Shown: positions 1 to 10,312 of the stretch, piece by piece
Position numbering within the stretch: position 1 is the first letter of the stretch
How the letters are laid out: each line of letters starts with the position of its first letter
The notes under the pieces: generated by a model
Databases searched by the model: none
The model's input: only the letters and a program-made list of their open reading frames with translations
What the model was told of the DNA's origin: nothing
Program-made: the position numbers and the translations under genes
Origin: Lelliottia sp. WAP21
GTDB taxonomy: Bacteria > Pseudomonadota > Gammaproteobacteria > Enterobacterales > Enterobacteriaceae
NCBI RefSeq assembly: GCF_020532665.2
Contig: NZ_JAIWPG020000001.1
Location: forward strand, 533,576 to 597,575
DNA: 64,000 nt
Direction of reading: 5' to 3'

Positions 1-2
1 GC

Positions 3-671
3 TCGCAAATCCCGCTGGCGGAGTTGCGTTCTGACGGACAAACCAATCTGCTTAACTCGCTGTATGTGGCGGCCAACTACCCGATTAACGAAGTGACGTT
101 GTTCTTTAACAACACGCTCTTCCGGGGGAACCGCACCACTAAAGCACACGCGGACGGCTTTAATGCTTTCGCCTCGCCAAACCTACAGCCGCTGCTGGAA
201 GCCGGTATCCATATTCGTCGTCTGGGCACCCCACCGGCCCCCCACACGGTGGGCGAGCTGATTGTGCATCCCATTACGCCGCAGCCTATTGGCGTGGTGA
301 CGATCTACCCTGGTATCTCTGCTGATGTGGTGAGCAACTTCCTGCGCCAGCCGGTAAAAGCGCTGATTCTGCGCTCCTATGGCGTAGGCAATGCGCCGCA
401 GAATGGCGCCTTCCTGAAAGAGCTGCAGGAAGCCAGCGATCGCGGGATCGTGGTGGTTAACCTGACGCAGTGCATGTCCGGCAAGGTCAATATGGGCGGA
501 TATGCCACCGGCAATGCGCTGGCACACGCGGGAGTCATCAGCGGCTTTGATATGACGGTGGAGGCGACGCTGACTAAACTTCATTACTTGCTGAGTCAGG
601 ATCTGGATATTCAGTCTATTCGTCTCGCCATGATGCAAAACCTGCGCGGCGAACTGACGCCCGATGAATAA
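3..671 (+). CDS. ansA: L-asparaginase I, cytoplasmic (5'-truncated by window edge)
   Basis: C-terminal two thirds of type I L-asparaginase, which hydrolyses asparagine to aspartate and ammonia in the cytoplasm. The reading frame is open from base 3, so the true start lies outside the window; an internal TTG at 24 is not the start. The segment holds the conserved YPGISADVV, LRSYGVGNAP and QCMSGKVNMGGYATG stretches of the family and ends in the usual LRGELTPDE. The N-terminal catalytic threonines are not in view. pncA follows after 9 bases with a Shine-Dalgarno overlapping the stop region, so the two genes are very likely cotranscribed, as in E. coli. Confidence 0.96.
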   Translation, partial: SQIPLAELRSDGQTNLLNSLYVAANYPINEVTLFFNNTLFRGNRTTKAHADGFNAFASPNLQPLLEAGIHIRRLGTPPAPHTVGELIVHPITPQPIGVVTIYPGISADVVSNFLRQPVKALILRSYGVGNAPQNGAFLKELQEASDRGIVVVNLTQCMSGKVNMGGYATGNALAHAGVISGFDMTVEATLTKLHYLLSQDLDIQSIRLAMMQNLRGELTPDE

Positions 672-680
672 GGAGTCGCT

Positions 681-1322
681 ATGAGCCAACGTGCTTTGTT
701 ATTGGTTGATTTACAGAATGATTTCTGTGCCGGCGGTGCGCTGGCCGTTGCGGAAGGTGACAGCACGATTGATGTTGCAAATGCGCTGATTGCCTGGTGC
801 AAAGCCCGTGGCGACGCGGTGGTTGCAAGCCAGGACTGGCACCCGGCGAACCACGGTAGCTTTGCCAGTCAGCATCAGGTTGAGCCCTTCACGCAGGGAG
901 AACTTAACGGGCTGGCGCAAACCTTCTGGCCCGATCACTGCGTGCAACACACAGAGGGGGCTGAACTGCACCCGCTGTTGAATCAAAAAGCGATCGACGC
1001 GGTATTTCATAAAGGTGAAAATGCCGGTATCGACAGCTACAGTGCGTTTTTTGATAACGGGCACCGGCAAAAAACGGCGCTGGATGACTGGCTACGCCAT
1101 CACGAAATTAACGAACTGATTGTCATGGGGCTGGCCACGGACTATTGCGTTAAGTTTACCGTGCTGGACGCATTGCAGCTGGGGTATACCGTCAATGTCA
1201 TCACTGACGGATGCCGTGGCGTGAATATCCAGGCTCAGGACAGCACGCACGCTTTTATGGAGATGTCGGTTGCTGGCGCCACGCTCTTTACGCTGGCCGA
1301 CTGGCAGGAGACGCAGGCGTAA
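681..1322 (+). CDS. pncA: Nicotinamidase/pyrazinamidase
   Basis: Deamidates nicotinamide to nicotinate in the NAD salvage pathway; it also activates pyrazinamide. The 213-residue length equals the E. coli enzyme. The catalytic triad is visible as D10, K111 and C156 (in ATDYCVKF), and the metal ligands as D52, H54 and H86. An AAGGAG ribosome binding site sits just before the ATG. It is the second gene of the ansA-pncA operon. Confidence 0.97.
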   Translation: MSQRALLLVDLQNDFCAGGALAVAEGDSTIDVANALIAWCKARGDAVVASQDWHPANHGSFASQHQVEPFTQGELNGLAQTFWPDHCVQHTEGAELHPLLNQKAIDAVFHKGENAGIDSYSAFFDNGHRQKTALDDWLRHHEINELIVMGLATDYCVKFTVLDALQLGYTVNVITDGCRGVNIQAQDSTHAFMEMSVAGATLFTLADWQETQA

Positions 1323-1361
1323 ACTCACCCTCTGTTTAATCAGGCAAAAGAGAACACTTTA

Positions 1362-1706
1362 ATGGCTTTTATCCCTAAAAATTACGCCCGTCTGGAAGTG
1401 GGCTACCGTGAAAAGGCACTCAAGCTTTTCCCCTGGGTTTGCGGACGTTGCTCACGTGAGTTTGTCTACTCGAATCTGCGTGAACTGACCGTGCATCATA
1501 TCGATCACGATCACTCTAATAACCCGGAAGATGGCAGTAACTGGGAGATGTTGTGCCTGTTTTGCCACGATCATGAACACTCTAAGTACACCGAAGCGGA
1601 TCAGTATGGTTCAACCGTGGTGGCAGGTGAAGATGCGCAACAGAGCGTTGGCGAAGCCAAATACAATCCGTTCGCCAATCTGAAAGCGATGATCGACAAG
1701 AAATGA
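1362..1706 (+). CDS. yajD: HNH endonuclease-family protein YajD
   Basis: Small (114 aa) HNH-fold protein. Two zinc-type CxxC pairs (C27/C30 and C65/C68) bracket the HHIDHDH motif at 45-51, the ββα-metal signature of HNH nucleases. The sequence is very close to E. coli YajD, whose role is unknown. In E. coli this gene lies near tsx, whereas here it follows pncA by 39 bases on the same strand. DNA cleavage activity is family inference only. Confidence 0.93.
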   Translation: MAFIPKNYARLEVGYREKALKLFPWVCGRCSREFVYSNLRELTVHHIDHDHSNNPEDGSNWEMLCLFCHDHEHSKYTEADQYGSTVVAGEDAQQSVGEAKYNPFANLKAMIDKK

Positions 1707-1713
1707 TCCAGTC

Positions 1714-1745
1714 CCTTCCTTGCTGACGCACGTCAGCAAGGAAGG
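1714..1745. terminator. Bidirectional hairpin between yajD and yeaC
   Basis: Perfect 15-bp inverted repeat (1714-1728 with 1731-1745, two-base loop) in the gap between the convergent yajD and yeaC. It lacks a strong T tract on either side. Its position suggests transcript-end formation or 3'-end protection for both genes. Confidence 0.65.
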
Positions 1746-1757
1746 ATACCGCCAAAC

Positions 1758-2033
1758 TCAGGACTTAAACGTGGCAATAGGCTTAGGCGTAATGCCAAAA
1801 TCTTCTTTCAACTCACGCTTGCTCTTCATCACCATCTGACCCTGAGTGTCGATAGTCATGTGCTGTGCGTCTGTATTGTGACGCGCCTGCCAGAGCATCA
1901 CCAGCTGTAAGCTGTTCTCTTTTTGCTCCGCCGTCAGCGCCACGCCATCCGGCCATTTTCCCAGCTCAACGGCGGTGACCAGTCTCTGGTAAACCTCCGG
2001 CGTCATGCTGTTCATCATCTCGTCAATATTCAT
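1758..2033 (-). CDS. yeaC: DUF1315 family protein YeaC
   Basis: Small 91-aa cytoplasmic protein of unknown function that matches E. coli YeaC along its length (starts MNID, has the KWPDGVALT and QMVMKSKRELKEDFG stretches). It lies 41 bases downstream of msrB on the same strand, the arrangement found in E. coli, so it is probably cotranscribed with msrB. No membrane segment or signal peptide is visible. Confidence 0.93.
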   Translation of the reverse strand: MNIDEMMNSMTPEVYQRLVTAVELGKWPDGVALTAEQKENSLQLVMLWQARHNTDAQHMTIDTQGQMVMKSKRELKEDFGITPKPIATFKS

Positions 2034-2074
2034 GATGCGTCCCTTTCAAAGGAATAATTTGCTGAATCGATTTT

Positions 2075-2488
2075 TCAACCTTTGGTCTGGTCGCCATTTT
2101 CATCATCGGAGAAGCTCATTGACGCCGAGTTGACGCAAAAACGCTCACCGGTAGGCTGTGGCCCGTCCGGGAAGACATGCCCCAGGTGTGCGTCACACTG
2201 ACCACAGCGTATTTCGGTACGCTGCATACCATGTGTGGTATCACTCAGATAGCGGATGGCCTCGTCGCTTACCGGCTCGTAAAAGCTGGGCCAGCCGCAG
2301 CCAGAATCGTACTTAGTCTGGGAGTGAAACAGCGGCGCATCGCAGATCAGGCAGTGGTAGACACCTTCACGCTTATTGTGCAGCAAACGCCCGGTGAATG
2401 GGGGTTCCGTGCCGTGATTCTGCGTCACGTAGAACTGCATTTCAGTCAGATCTTTTTTCAAGTCTTCAGGGTTTCGTTGATTCGACAT
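2075..2488 (-). CDS. msrB: Peptide-methionine (R)-S-oxide reductase
   Basis: Repairs the R-epimer of oxidised methionine in proteins using thioredoxin. From the chosen ATG at 2488 the protein is 137 aa, the E. coli length; an upstream in-frame start at 2518 would add ten unconserved residues. Zinc ligands are the CxxC pairs C46/C49 and C95/C98, and the catalytic cysteine is C118 in RFCVN, with C64 (SGCGWPSF) a candidate recycling residue. Divergent from gapA. Confidence 0.96.
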   Translation of the reverse strand: MSNQRNPEDLKKDLTEMQFYVTQNHGTEPPFTGRLLHNKREGVYHCLICDAPLFHSQTKYDSGCGWPSFYEPVSDEAIRYLSDTTHGMQRTEIRCGQCDAHLGHVFPDGPQPTGERFCVNSASMSFSDDENGDQTKG

Positions 2489-2606
2489 ATGCTCACATCT
2501 CGCTGTAGAAACAGACACCTTTCAACGCGAATTCTAACAAAACATTAACAGTGAAGCCTGAACTTTTGTTCTAAACTTATGCGTTGCGGTGTAGCAGTCG
2601 GGCAAT

Positions 2607-2622
2607 TGTGATCTGTTTCACA
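2607..2622 (+). promoter_or_regulatory. CRP binding site upstream of gapA
   Basis: TGTGA-N6-TCACA, matching the CRP consensus in all ten core bases, between msrB and gapA. gapA of E. coli is known to be controlled by CRP-cAMP, so gapA is the likely target, but the site could also act on divergent msrB. Confidence 0.8.
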
Positions 2623-2757
2623 TTTTTATCCTGCTGCCCCTTTAAAATTCGGCGCGCAGCCCCCATGTGGTTGCTAGCTCAAAGGGAAAGTGAGGCGGTC
2701 AGTCGCACAAGGTTTATGCGCAGGATTGATTTGTCGCAATGATTGACACGATTCCGC

Positions 2758-2785
2758 TTGACGCTGCGTAAGGTTTTTGTAATTT
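2758..2785 (+). promoter_or_regulatory. gapA proximal sigma-70 promoter
   Basis: TTGACG at 2758-2763, a 16-base spacer, then TAATTT at 2780-2785. This resembles the main E. coli gapA promoter. It leaves a leader of about 35-40 bases before the ATG. The 310-base stretch from msrB to gapA otherwise holds only the CRP site and possible weaker gapA promoters. Confidence 0.65.
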
Positions 2786-2816
2786 TACAGGCAACCTTTT
2801 ATTCACTAACAAATAG

Positions 2817-3824
<1,008 letters not shown>

Positions 3825-3844
3825 GTGAGATGAGAGACTGATCC

Positions 3845-3871
3845 AAAAAGGCGACCTCGGTCGCCTTTTTT
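3845..3871 (+). terminator. gapA intrinsic terminator
   Basis: AAAAAGGCGACC and GGTCGCC arms around a two-base loop, followed by a run of six T. It lies 20 bases after the gapA stop and 28 before yeaD. Confidence 0.92.
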
Positions 3872-3898
3872 ATTGCCTTAAAGACAGAGGATTGCGTA

Positions 3899-4783
3899 AT
3901 GATTAAAAAAATTTTTGCACTTCCGGTAGTCGAACAGCTTACCCCTGTGCTCTCGCTTCGTAAGATTGATGACGCTGACGTTATCGTGGTCGATCACCCA
4001 CGCGTTAAAGCGTCCGTGGCGCTCAATGGCGCTCACCTGCTCTCCTGGAAGCCAGAAGGCGAAGAAGAAGGTTTGTGGTTGAGCAATGCAACGTCCTTCA
4101 GGAAAGGCGCGGCAATCCGCGGTGGCGTGCCGATTTGCTGGCCATGGTTTGGCCCGGCAGCGCAGCAAGGCTTACCGGCTCACGGTTTTGCCCGTAACCA
4201 GCAGTGGACGCTGAAAGCACATAACGAAGATGATAACGGCGTTGTCCTGACGTTCGAACTGCAATCCAACGAAGAAACGCGCGCGCTCTGGCCACATGAT
4301 TTTACCCTGTATGCCCGTTTCAAACTGGCGAAAACCTGTGAAATCGAACTGGAAGCCCACGGCGAATTTGAAACCACCTCTGCACTGCACACTTACTTCA
4401 ACGTAGGGGATATTGGTGCAGTCAAAGTCAGCGGCCTGGGTGAGACCTTTATCGATAAAGTGGATAATGCGAAAGAGGGCAAACTTAGCGACGGCGTTCA
4501 GACCTTCCCGGATCGTACCGACCGCGTTTATTTACAGCCTGAAGCGTGCAGCGTGATCCACGACAGCGCAATGAATCGTGCCATTGACGTCGTGCATCAT
4601 CACCACAGCAACGTGGTTGGCTGGAACCCAGGTCCGGCGCTCTCTGTCAGCATGGCAGACGTTCCGGATGACGGGTATAAAACCTTTGTTTGCGTCGAAA
4701 CTGCCTGTGTGACCACACCGCAAACGGCCCGCGAAGAAAAACCTTCCCGACTGGGTCAGACCATCAGTATTGTTAAACGCTAA
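3899..4783 (+). CDS. yeaD: Glucose-6-phosphate 1-epimerase-like (D-hexose-6-phosphate mutarotase)
   Basis: Galactose-mutarotase-fold protein that interconverts alpha and beta anomers of hexose 6-phosphates. At 294 aa it is the length of E. coli YeaD and alignable throughout (for example HLLSWKPEGEEEGLWLSN near the N-terminus and LPAHGFAR in the middle). It lies downstream of gapA behind a terminator, a position conserved in enteric bacteria and consistent with a glycolytic housekeeping role. Confidence 0.95.
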   Translation: MIKKIFALPVVEQLTPVLSLRKIDDADVIVVDHPRVKASVALNGAHLLSWKPEGEEEGLWLSNATSFRKGAAIRGGVPICWPWFGPAAQQGLPAHGFARNQQWTLKAHNEDDNGVVLTFELQSNEETRALWPHDFTLYARFKLAKTCEIELEAHGEFETTSALHTYFNVGDIGAVKVSGLGETFIDKVDNAKEGKLSDGVQTFPDRTDRVYLQPEACSVIHDSAMNRAIDVVHHHHSNVVGWNPGPALSVSMADVPDDGYKTFVCVETACVTTPQTAREEKPSRLGQTISIVKR

Positions 4784-4790
4784 GTCTCCT

Positions 4791-4814
4791 CACCCTCTCC
4801 TCGTGGAGGGGGTG
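4791..4814. terminator. Hairpin between convergent yeaD and yeaE
   Basis: CACCCTCTCC and GGAGGGGGTG arms with one bulge around a short loop, filling the 38-base gap between two convergent genes. There is no T tract, so terminator function is inferred from position. Confidence 0.45.
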
Positions 4815-4821
4815 AAATGAT

Positions 4822-5676
4822 TCAGACCACGTCGAGCGGGGTTTTACGCCCCGGCGCGGGAAAGGCCTTTTCCAGCTGAAGACAGTCGTCCGCGCTGAGT
4901 ACTATCTTCAGTGCATCGGCATTCTGCTGCACATGTTCAACCGTTGCGGCTTTCGGAATAGCCATCACACCCTGATGGCTGATGACCCACGCAAGCAGGA
5001 TCTGCGCCGCACTGGCGTTATGCTGTTGCGCAATCTGATTTACAACAGGATGGTTCATTAACCCCGTCCGTAAACGCCCCGCCTGGGCCAGTGGGCAGTA
5101 CGCCATCACCGGCATCGCCTGCTGCTGACACCACGGGAGGAGCTGATATTCTATGCCGCGCGACGCCAGGTGATAAAGCACCTGATTCGTCGAACAGGCA
5201 GAACCGCCCTCCACACGCCAGAGCGACTGCATATCGTCAAAATCCAGATTCGATACGCCCCAGTGGCCAATTTTGCCTTGCCGCTGTAGCGTCTCCATCA
5301 GTTCGACGGTCGCTTCGAGCGCAATGTCACCGCGCCAGTGCAGAAGGTAGAGATCGATAAAATCGGTTCCAAGACGACGAAGACTGGCGTCACACGCCGC
5401 AACCCCTTTTTTCACGTCGGCGTTCCACGGGTAAACTTTTGATACCAGAAATACCCGGTCACGCTGGCCTTTAATCGCCTGCCCCACGATCTCTTCAGCG
5501 CCGCCGTCCGCATACATTTCAGCGGTATCAATCAGGGTCAATCCAAGATCAATGCCCTTTTGCAGGGCAGTCACTTCCTGTTGACGTAAATGGGCCTGCT
5601 CGCCCATATACCAGGTTCCTTGCCCGATTGCCGGGAGTGGAGCTTTGTCCGTAAAAGTCACCGTTTTTATGCTCAT
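4822..5676 (-). CDS. yeaE: Aldo-keto reductase YeaE (methylglyoxal reductase)
   Basis: NADPH-dependent aldo/keto reductase; the E. coli enzyme reduces methylglyoxal and related aldehydes. The ATG at 5676 has a perfect AGGAGG at 5681-5686 and gives 284 aa, the E. coli length, so the longer frame starting at 5736 is rejected. Family motifs are LIDTAEMYADGGAE (catalytic Asp/Tyr), VSKVYPW (Lys), and LYLLHWRG. It is read away from mipA, with the mipA terminator between them. Confidence 0.95.
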   Translation of the reverse strand: MSIKTVTFTDKAPLPAIGQGTWYMGEQAHLRQQEVTALQKGIDLGLTLIDTAEMYADGGAEEIVGQAIKGQRDRVFLVSKVYPWNADVKKGVAACDASLRRLGTDFIDLYLLHWRGDIALEATVELMETLQRQGKIGHWGVSNLDFDDMQSLWRVEGGSACSTNQVLYHLASRGIEYQLLPWCQQQAMPVMAYCPLAQAGRLRTGLMNHPVVNQIAQQHNASAAQILLAWVISHQGVMAIPKAATVEHVQQNADALKIVLSADDCLQLEKAFPAPGRKTPLDVV

Positions 5677-5708
5677 CTGTCCTCCTGTTTTCTGCACCAG
5701 CCTAAAAC

Positions 5709-5732
5709 AAACGGGGCGCAAGCGCCCCGTTA
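5709..5732 (-). terminator. mipA terminator
   Basis: ACGGGGCGC and GCGCCCCGT arms with a two-base loop. On the minus strand it is followed by TTTGTTTTAGG. It lies just past the mipA stop and upstream of yeaE. Confidence 0.8.
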
Positions 5733-5764
5733 TCATGCACAGAATGCACTGTAAAAGTGCACAA

Positions 5765-6511
5765 TCAGAACGTATAGGTCACGCCTGTTGAGAAAATACC
5801 ATTCCAGGACTTATCGACCATTGGGCTGTCTTTGATCTCATCGCTCAGGCGAGTATAACGGCCTGTGGCATAGACGTTCCAGTCGCTGGCAAAATTGTAA
5901 TTTGCGGTCAGTTCCAGGTACGGGTTCCAGCCGTCATCCGCGTCGTAACGCTTCAGACCACTGCGGCGTGATTCATGACCCGACACGCCATAGTAGTAGT
6001 CGTTATAGTTTTCGCTTTTATAATCCACACCGATACCCGGTGTCAGGGTCAACGCCCCGTTGGTATAGCGATAAAGCCAGGCGATATCCCAGACATAACC
6101 GTTGCTGTTATCCAGCGTATCCCCGGCAAGCGCGGTACGCAGGAAACCATACTGCGTGTTGTGGACGTAAGACAAACCAGCCATCAGGCTGCTTTTGCGT
6201 TTATCCAACTGGCGAAGGCCACGATTATCACTATCACCCGGTTTGAAGTGGGTAGGATCGTAGTACGCCATGATGGAGAGCTTGTCGGTGTCATCATTCC
6301 ACAGGTAATACCCGCCGCCTAAGCCACGGAACCAGAAGTTATCTCCCTCATAGGTGACAACGGGAACCGGATAGATGTCGCGGTCATACTGTTTGTATGG
6401 GCTATTGATCACACCCACGCCTGCACCCACAGAGACTTTGCCCTCTGCATAAACGGTGCTTACTGAAGTGGCGACGAGTAGGCCCAATGCCAGAAGTTTG
6501 AGTTTGGTCAC
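5765..6511 (-). CDS. mipA: MltA-interacting outer-membrane protein
   Basis: OmpV/MipA family beta-barrel of 248 aa with a clear signal peptide (MTKLKLLALGLLVATSVSTVYA, about 22 residues) and a C-terminal strand ending in the outer-membrane signature F. In E. coli it is a scaffold that brings lytic transglycosylase MltA to PBP1B. The repeated aromatic/glycine strands (FWFRGLGGGYYLWN, YLELTANYNF) are typical of the family. It has its own terminator and is divergent from yeaG. Confidence 0.96.
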   Translation of the reverse strand: MTKLKLLALGLLVATSVSTVYAEGKVSVGAGVGVINSPYKQYDRDIYPVPVVTYEGDNFWFRGLGGGYYLWNDDTDKLSIMAYYDPTHFKPGDSDNRGLRQLDKRKSSLMAGLSYVHNTQYGFLRTALAGDTLDNSNGYVWDIAWLYRYTNGALTLTPGIGVDYKSENYNDYYYGVSGHESRRSGLKRYDADDGWNPYLELTANYNFASDWNVYATGRYTRLSDEIKDSPMVDKSWNGIFSTGVTYTF

Positions 6512-6770
6512 AATCCATTCTTTCCTGTAGTCAAATAATCAGCGGATGAAGTGTAACCGCCCTTTCCAGACAACCCAAAATTTTTTGCCTGCTAATCAGT
6601 CTGATTAACCCATTATTTTTAACTTTTCAGATGAACGGCAGCTTTCAGTATTGTGACCAGCGCATGAAACCTGAACTTTTCTCTTTTTATTTAAGAGGAA
6701 TTTTCAGGATGAGTTATTGATATGTCATTGAAATTAGATTTTGCAGGCAGGCAAGTTTTGCAAATGCCAT

Positions 6771-6780
6771 CTACGCTTAA
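6771..6780 (+). promoter_or_regulatory. Sigma-S-type -10 element upstream of yeaG
   Basis: CTACGCTTAA matches the extended -10 consensus of RpoS-dependent promoters, with the -13 C and the downstream TTAA. Expected transcription start is near 6784, about 165 bases before the yeaG ATG. yeaGH of E. coli is a known RpoS-dependent operon. Confidence 0.7.
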
Positions 6781-6834
6781 TTTTAAGAAGATGAATTCCT
6801 GAACACCCAGCCCTGCGGTGCTCCGATCTCAACC

Positions 6835-6850
6835 TGGCACACGGGTTGCT
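6835..6850 (+). promoter_or_regulatory. Sigma-54 (RpoN) promoter of yeaGH
   Basis: TGGCACA-N4-TTGCT matches the RpoN -24/-12 consensus, with the invariant GG at 6836-6837 and GC at 6848-6849 correctly spaced. Expected start is near 6861. NtrC/RpoN control of yeaGH in nitrogen starvation is established in E. coli. Confidence 0.88.
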
Positions 6851-6949
6851 GCTATGACAGTAAGGTGCGCGGGATCCCTCTTCCGGGAGCCTCCACAATT
6901 CATATGAACGGCTCTTTTCCTGTGCTAAAAAACGAAAGGACGGCATGCC

Positions 6950-8884
6950 ATGAATATATTCGATCACTATCGCCAGCGTTATGAAGCTGCCAAGGACGAA
7001 GAGTTCACACTGCAGGAGTTTCTTACCATTTGTCGGCAAGATCGCAGTGCCTATGCCAATGCGGCAGAACGGCTATTGATGGCTATCGGTGAGCCTAATA
7101 TGGTCGACACTGCCCTGGAGCCACGGCTTTCCCGTCTCTTTTCGAATCGTGTCGTTGCACGATATCCGGCCTTTGAAGAATTTTACGGCATGGAAGATGC
7201 CATCGAGCAAATTGTTTCATACCTGAAGCATGCTGCCCAGGGTCTGGAAGAGAAGAAACAAATCCTCTATTTACTCGGCCCGGTGGGCGGGGGTAAATCG
7301 TCACTGGCAGAGCGTTTGAAAGCGCTTATGCAGCGTGTGCCGATTTATGTGCTGAGCGCGAACGGCGAACGCAGCCCGGTAAACGATCACCCGCTGTGCT
7401 TGTTTAATCCGCAGGAAGACGCCCAGATTCTGGATAAAGAATTTGGCATTCCGCACCGCTACCTTGGGACCATCATGTCGCCGTGGGCGGCAAAACGCCT
7501 GCATGAGTTTGGCGGCGATATCACCAAATTCCGCGTAGTCAAAGTGTGGCCTTCTATTCTTGAACAGATCGCTATCGCCAAAACGGAACCCGGTGACGAG
7601 AACAACCAGGACATCTCTGCCCTGGTGGGTAAAGTGGATATCCGTAAACTGGAACACCACGCGCAAAACGATCCGGATGCTTACGGTTACTCCGGGGCGC
7701 TGTGCCGCGCGAACCAGGGGATCATGGAATTTGTCGAGATGTTCAAAGCACCGATTAAAGTGCTGCATCCACTGCTGACCGCCACCCAGGAAGGGAACTA
7801 TAACGGGACAGAAGGTATCTCTGCCCTGCCGTTTAACGGGATTATCCTGGCGCACTCCAACGAATCGGAATGGGTCACTTTCCGTAATAACAAAAACAAT
7901 GAGGCGTTCCTTGACCGTGTCTATATCGTCAAAGTGCCTTATTGCCTGCGGATCTCCGAAGAGATCAAGATTTACGAAAAACTGCTTAACCACAGTGAGC
8001 TGGTGCATGCGCCTTGCGCACCCGGCACGCTGGAAACGCTGTCGCGCTTCTCCATCTTGTCACGCCTGAAAGAGCCTGAAAACTCCAGCATTTATTCCAA
8101 AATGCGCGTATACGATGGCGAAAGCCTGAAAGATACCGACCCGAAAGCGAAATCCTATCAGGAGTATCGGGATTACGCCGGGGTCGATGAGGGGATGAAC
8201 GGCTTGTCCACGCGTTTCGCCTTTAAAATCCTCTCGCGAGTCTTTAACTTCGACCACGCGGAAGTGGCGGCGAACCCGGTTCATCTGTTCTACGTGCTCG
8301 AACAGCAAATCGAACGTGAACAGTTCCCGCAGGAGCAGGCTGAACGCTACCTGGAGTTCCTCAAAGGCTATCTGATCCCGAAATACGCTGAGTTTATTGG
8401 CAAAGAGATTCAGACCGCCTACCTGGAATCCTACTCCGAATATGGGCAGAACATTTTCGACCGTTATGTCACGTATGCGGACTTCTGGATTCAGGATCAG
8501 GAGTATCGCGATCCGGATACCGGCCAGCTGTTTGACCGTGAATCCCTGAACGCCGAACTGGAAAAAATTGAGAAGCCTGCCGGGATCAGCAATCCGAAAG
8601 ACTTCCGAAACGAGATCGTGAACTTCGTGCTGCGTGCCAGAGCGCATAACAACGGACGCAATCCGAACTGGACCAGTTATGAAAAACTGCGCACGGTTAT
8701 CGAGAAAAAAATGTTCTCGAATACCGAAGAGCTGTTACCGGTCATTTCGTTTAACGCCAAAACCTCAACCGACGAGCAGAAAAAGCACGACGATTTTGTC
8801 GACCGCATGATGGAGAAAGGCTATACCCGCAAACAGGTTCGCCTGCTGTGCGAGTGGTACCTGCGCGTACGTAAATCGTCTTAA
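6950..8884 (+). CDS. yeaG: PrkA-family serine protein kinase YeaG
   Basis: Cytoplasmic AAA-like/PrkA kinase of 644 aa, identical in length to E. coli YeaG. It acts in general stress, nitrogen starvation and stationary-phase adaptation; its substrates are poorly known. A Walker A loop (GPVGGGKSS, 110-118) lies in the N-terminal AAA domain, with the kinase-like region C-terminal. It begins the yeaGH operon and is preceded by both sigma-S-type and sigma-54 promoters. An AAAGGACGGC ribosome site precedes the ATG. Confidence 0.97.
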   Translation: MNIFDHYRQRYEAAKDEEFTLQEFLTICRQDRSAYANAAERLLMAIGEPNMVDTALEPRLSRLFSNRVVARYPAFEEFYGMEDAIEQIVSYLKHAAQGLEEKKQILYLLGPVGGGKSSLAERLKALMQRVPIYVLSANGERSPVNDHPLCLFNPQEDAQILDKEFGIPHRYLGTIMSPWAAKRLHEFGGDITKFRVVKVWPSILEQIAIAKTEPGDENNQDISALVGKVDIRKLEHHAQNDPDAYGYSGALCRANQGIMEFVEMFKAPIKVLHPLLTATQEGNYNGTEGISALPFNGIILAHSNESEWVTFRNNKNNEAFLDRVYIVKVPYCLRISEEIKIYEKLLNHSELVHAPCAPGTLETLSRFSILSRLKEPENSSIYSKMRVYDGESLKDTDPKAKSYQEYRDYAGVDEGMNGLSTRFAFKILSRVFNFDHAEVAANPVHLFYVLEQQIEREQFPQEQAERYLEFLKGYLIPKYAEFIGKEIQTAYLESYSEYGQNIFDRYVTYADFWIQDQEYRDPDTGQLFDRESLNAELEKIEKPAGISNPKDFRNEIVNFVLRARAHNNGRNPNWTSYEKLRTVIEKKMFSNTEELLPVISFNAKTSTDEQKKHDDFVDRMMEKGYTRKQVRLLCEWYLRVRKSS

Positions 8885-8890
8885 CATAAA

Positions 8891-8907
8891 GGCCCCTCAC
8901 CGGGGCC
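8891..8907. repeat. Small hairpin after yeaG
   Basis: GGCCCC and GGGGCC arms with a five-base loop directly after the yeaG stop, without a T tract. It may stabilise the yeaG 3' end or tune yeaH expression. Confidence 0.4.
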
Positions 8908-8920
8908 TGCAATAACCTAC

Positions 8921-10278
<1,358 letters not shown>

Positions 10279-10284
10279 TATAAT

Positions 10285-10312
10285 AGCCAGCTCGCCAGAG
10301 CTGGCTTTTTTT
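10285..10312 (+). terminator. yeaGH terminator
   Basis: AGCCAGCTC and GAGCTGGCT arms with a four-base loop, followed by seven T at about 10306-10312. Its T run abuts the stop codon of the convergent cyclase gene. Confidence 0.92.

Larger units (their letters stand above)
6512..6949. other. 438-base intergenic region between mipA and yeaG
   Basis: No convincing coding region. It carries the mipA upstream DNA at the left and, at the right, the two yeaGH promoters annotated separately (sigma-S-type at 6771-6780, sigma-54 at 6835-6850) plus a leader of about 90 bases before yeaG. I see no convincing NtrC palindrome by eye. Confidence 0.7.

Noticed and set aside
6734..7039. 101-aa minus-strand frame upstream of yeaG
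   Set aside because: It overlaps the yeaG start and both promoters, has no ribosome site or family resemblance, and is a shadow.
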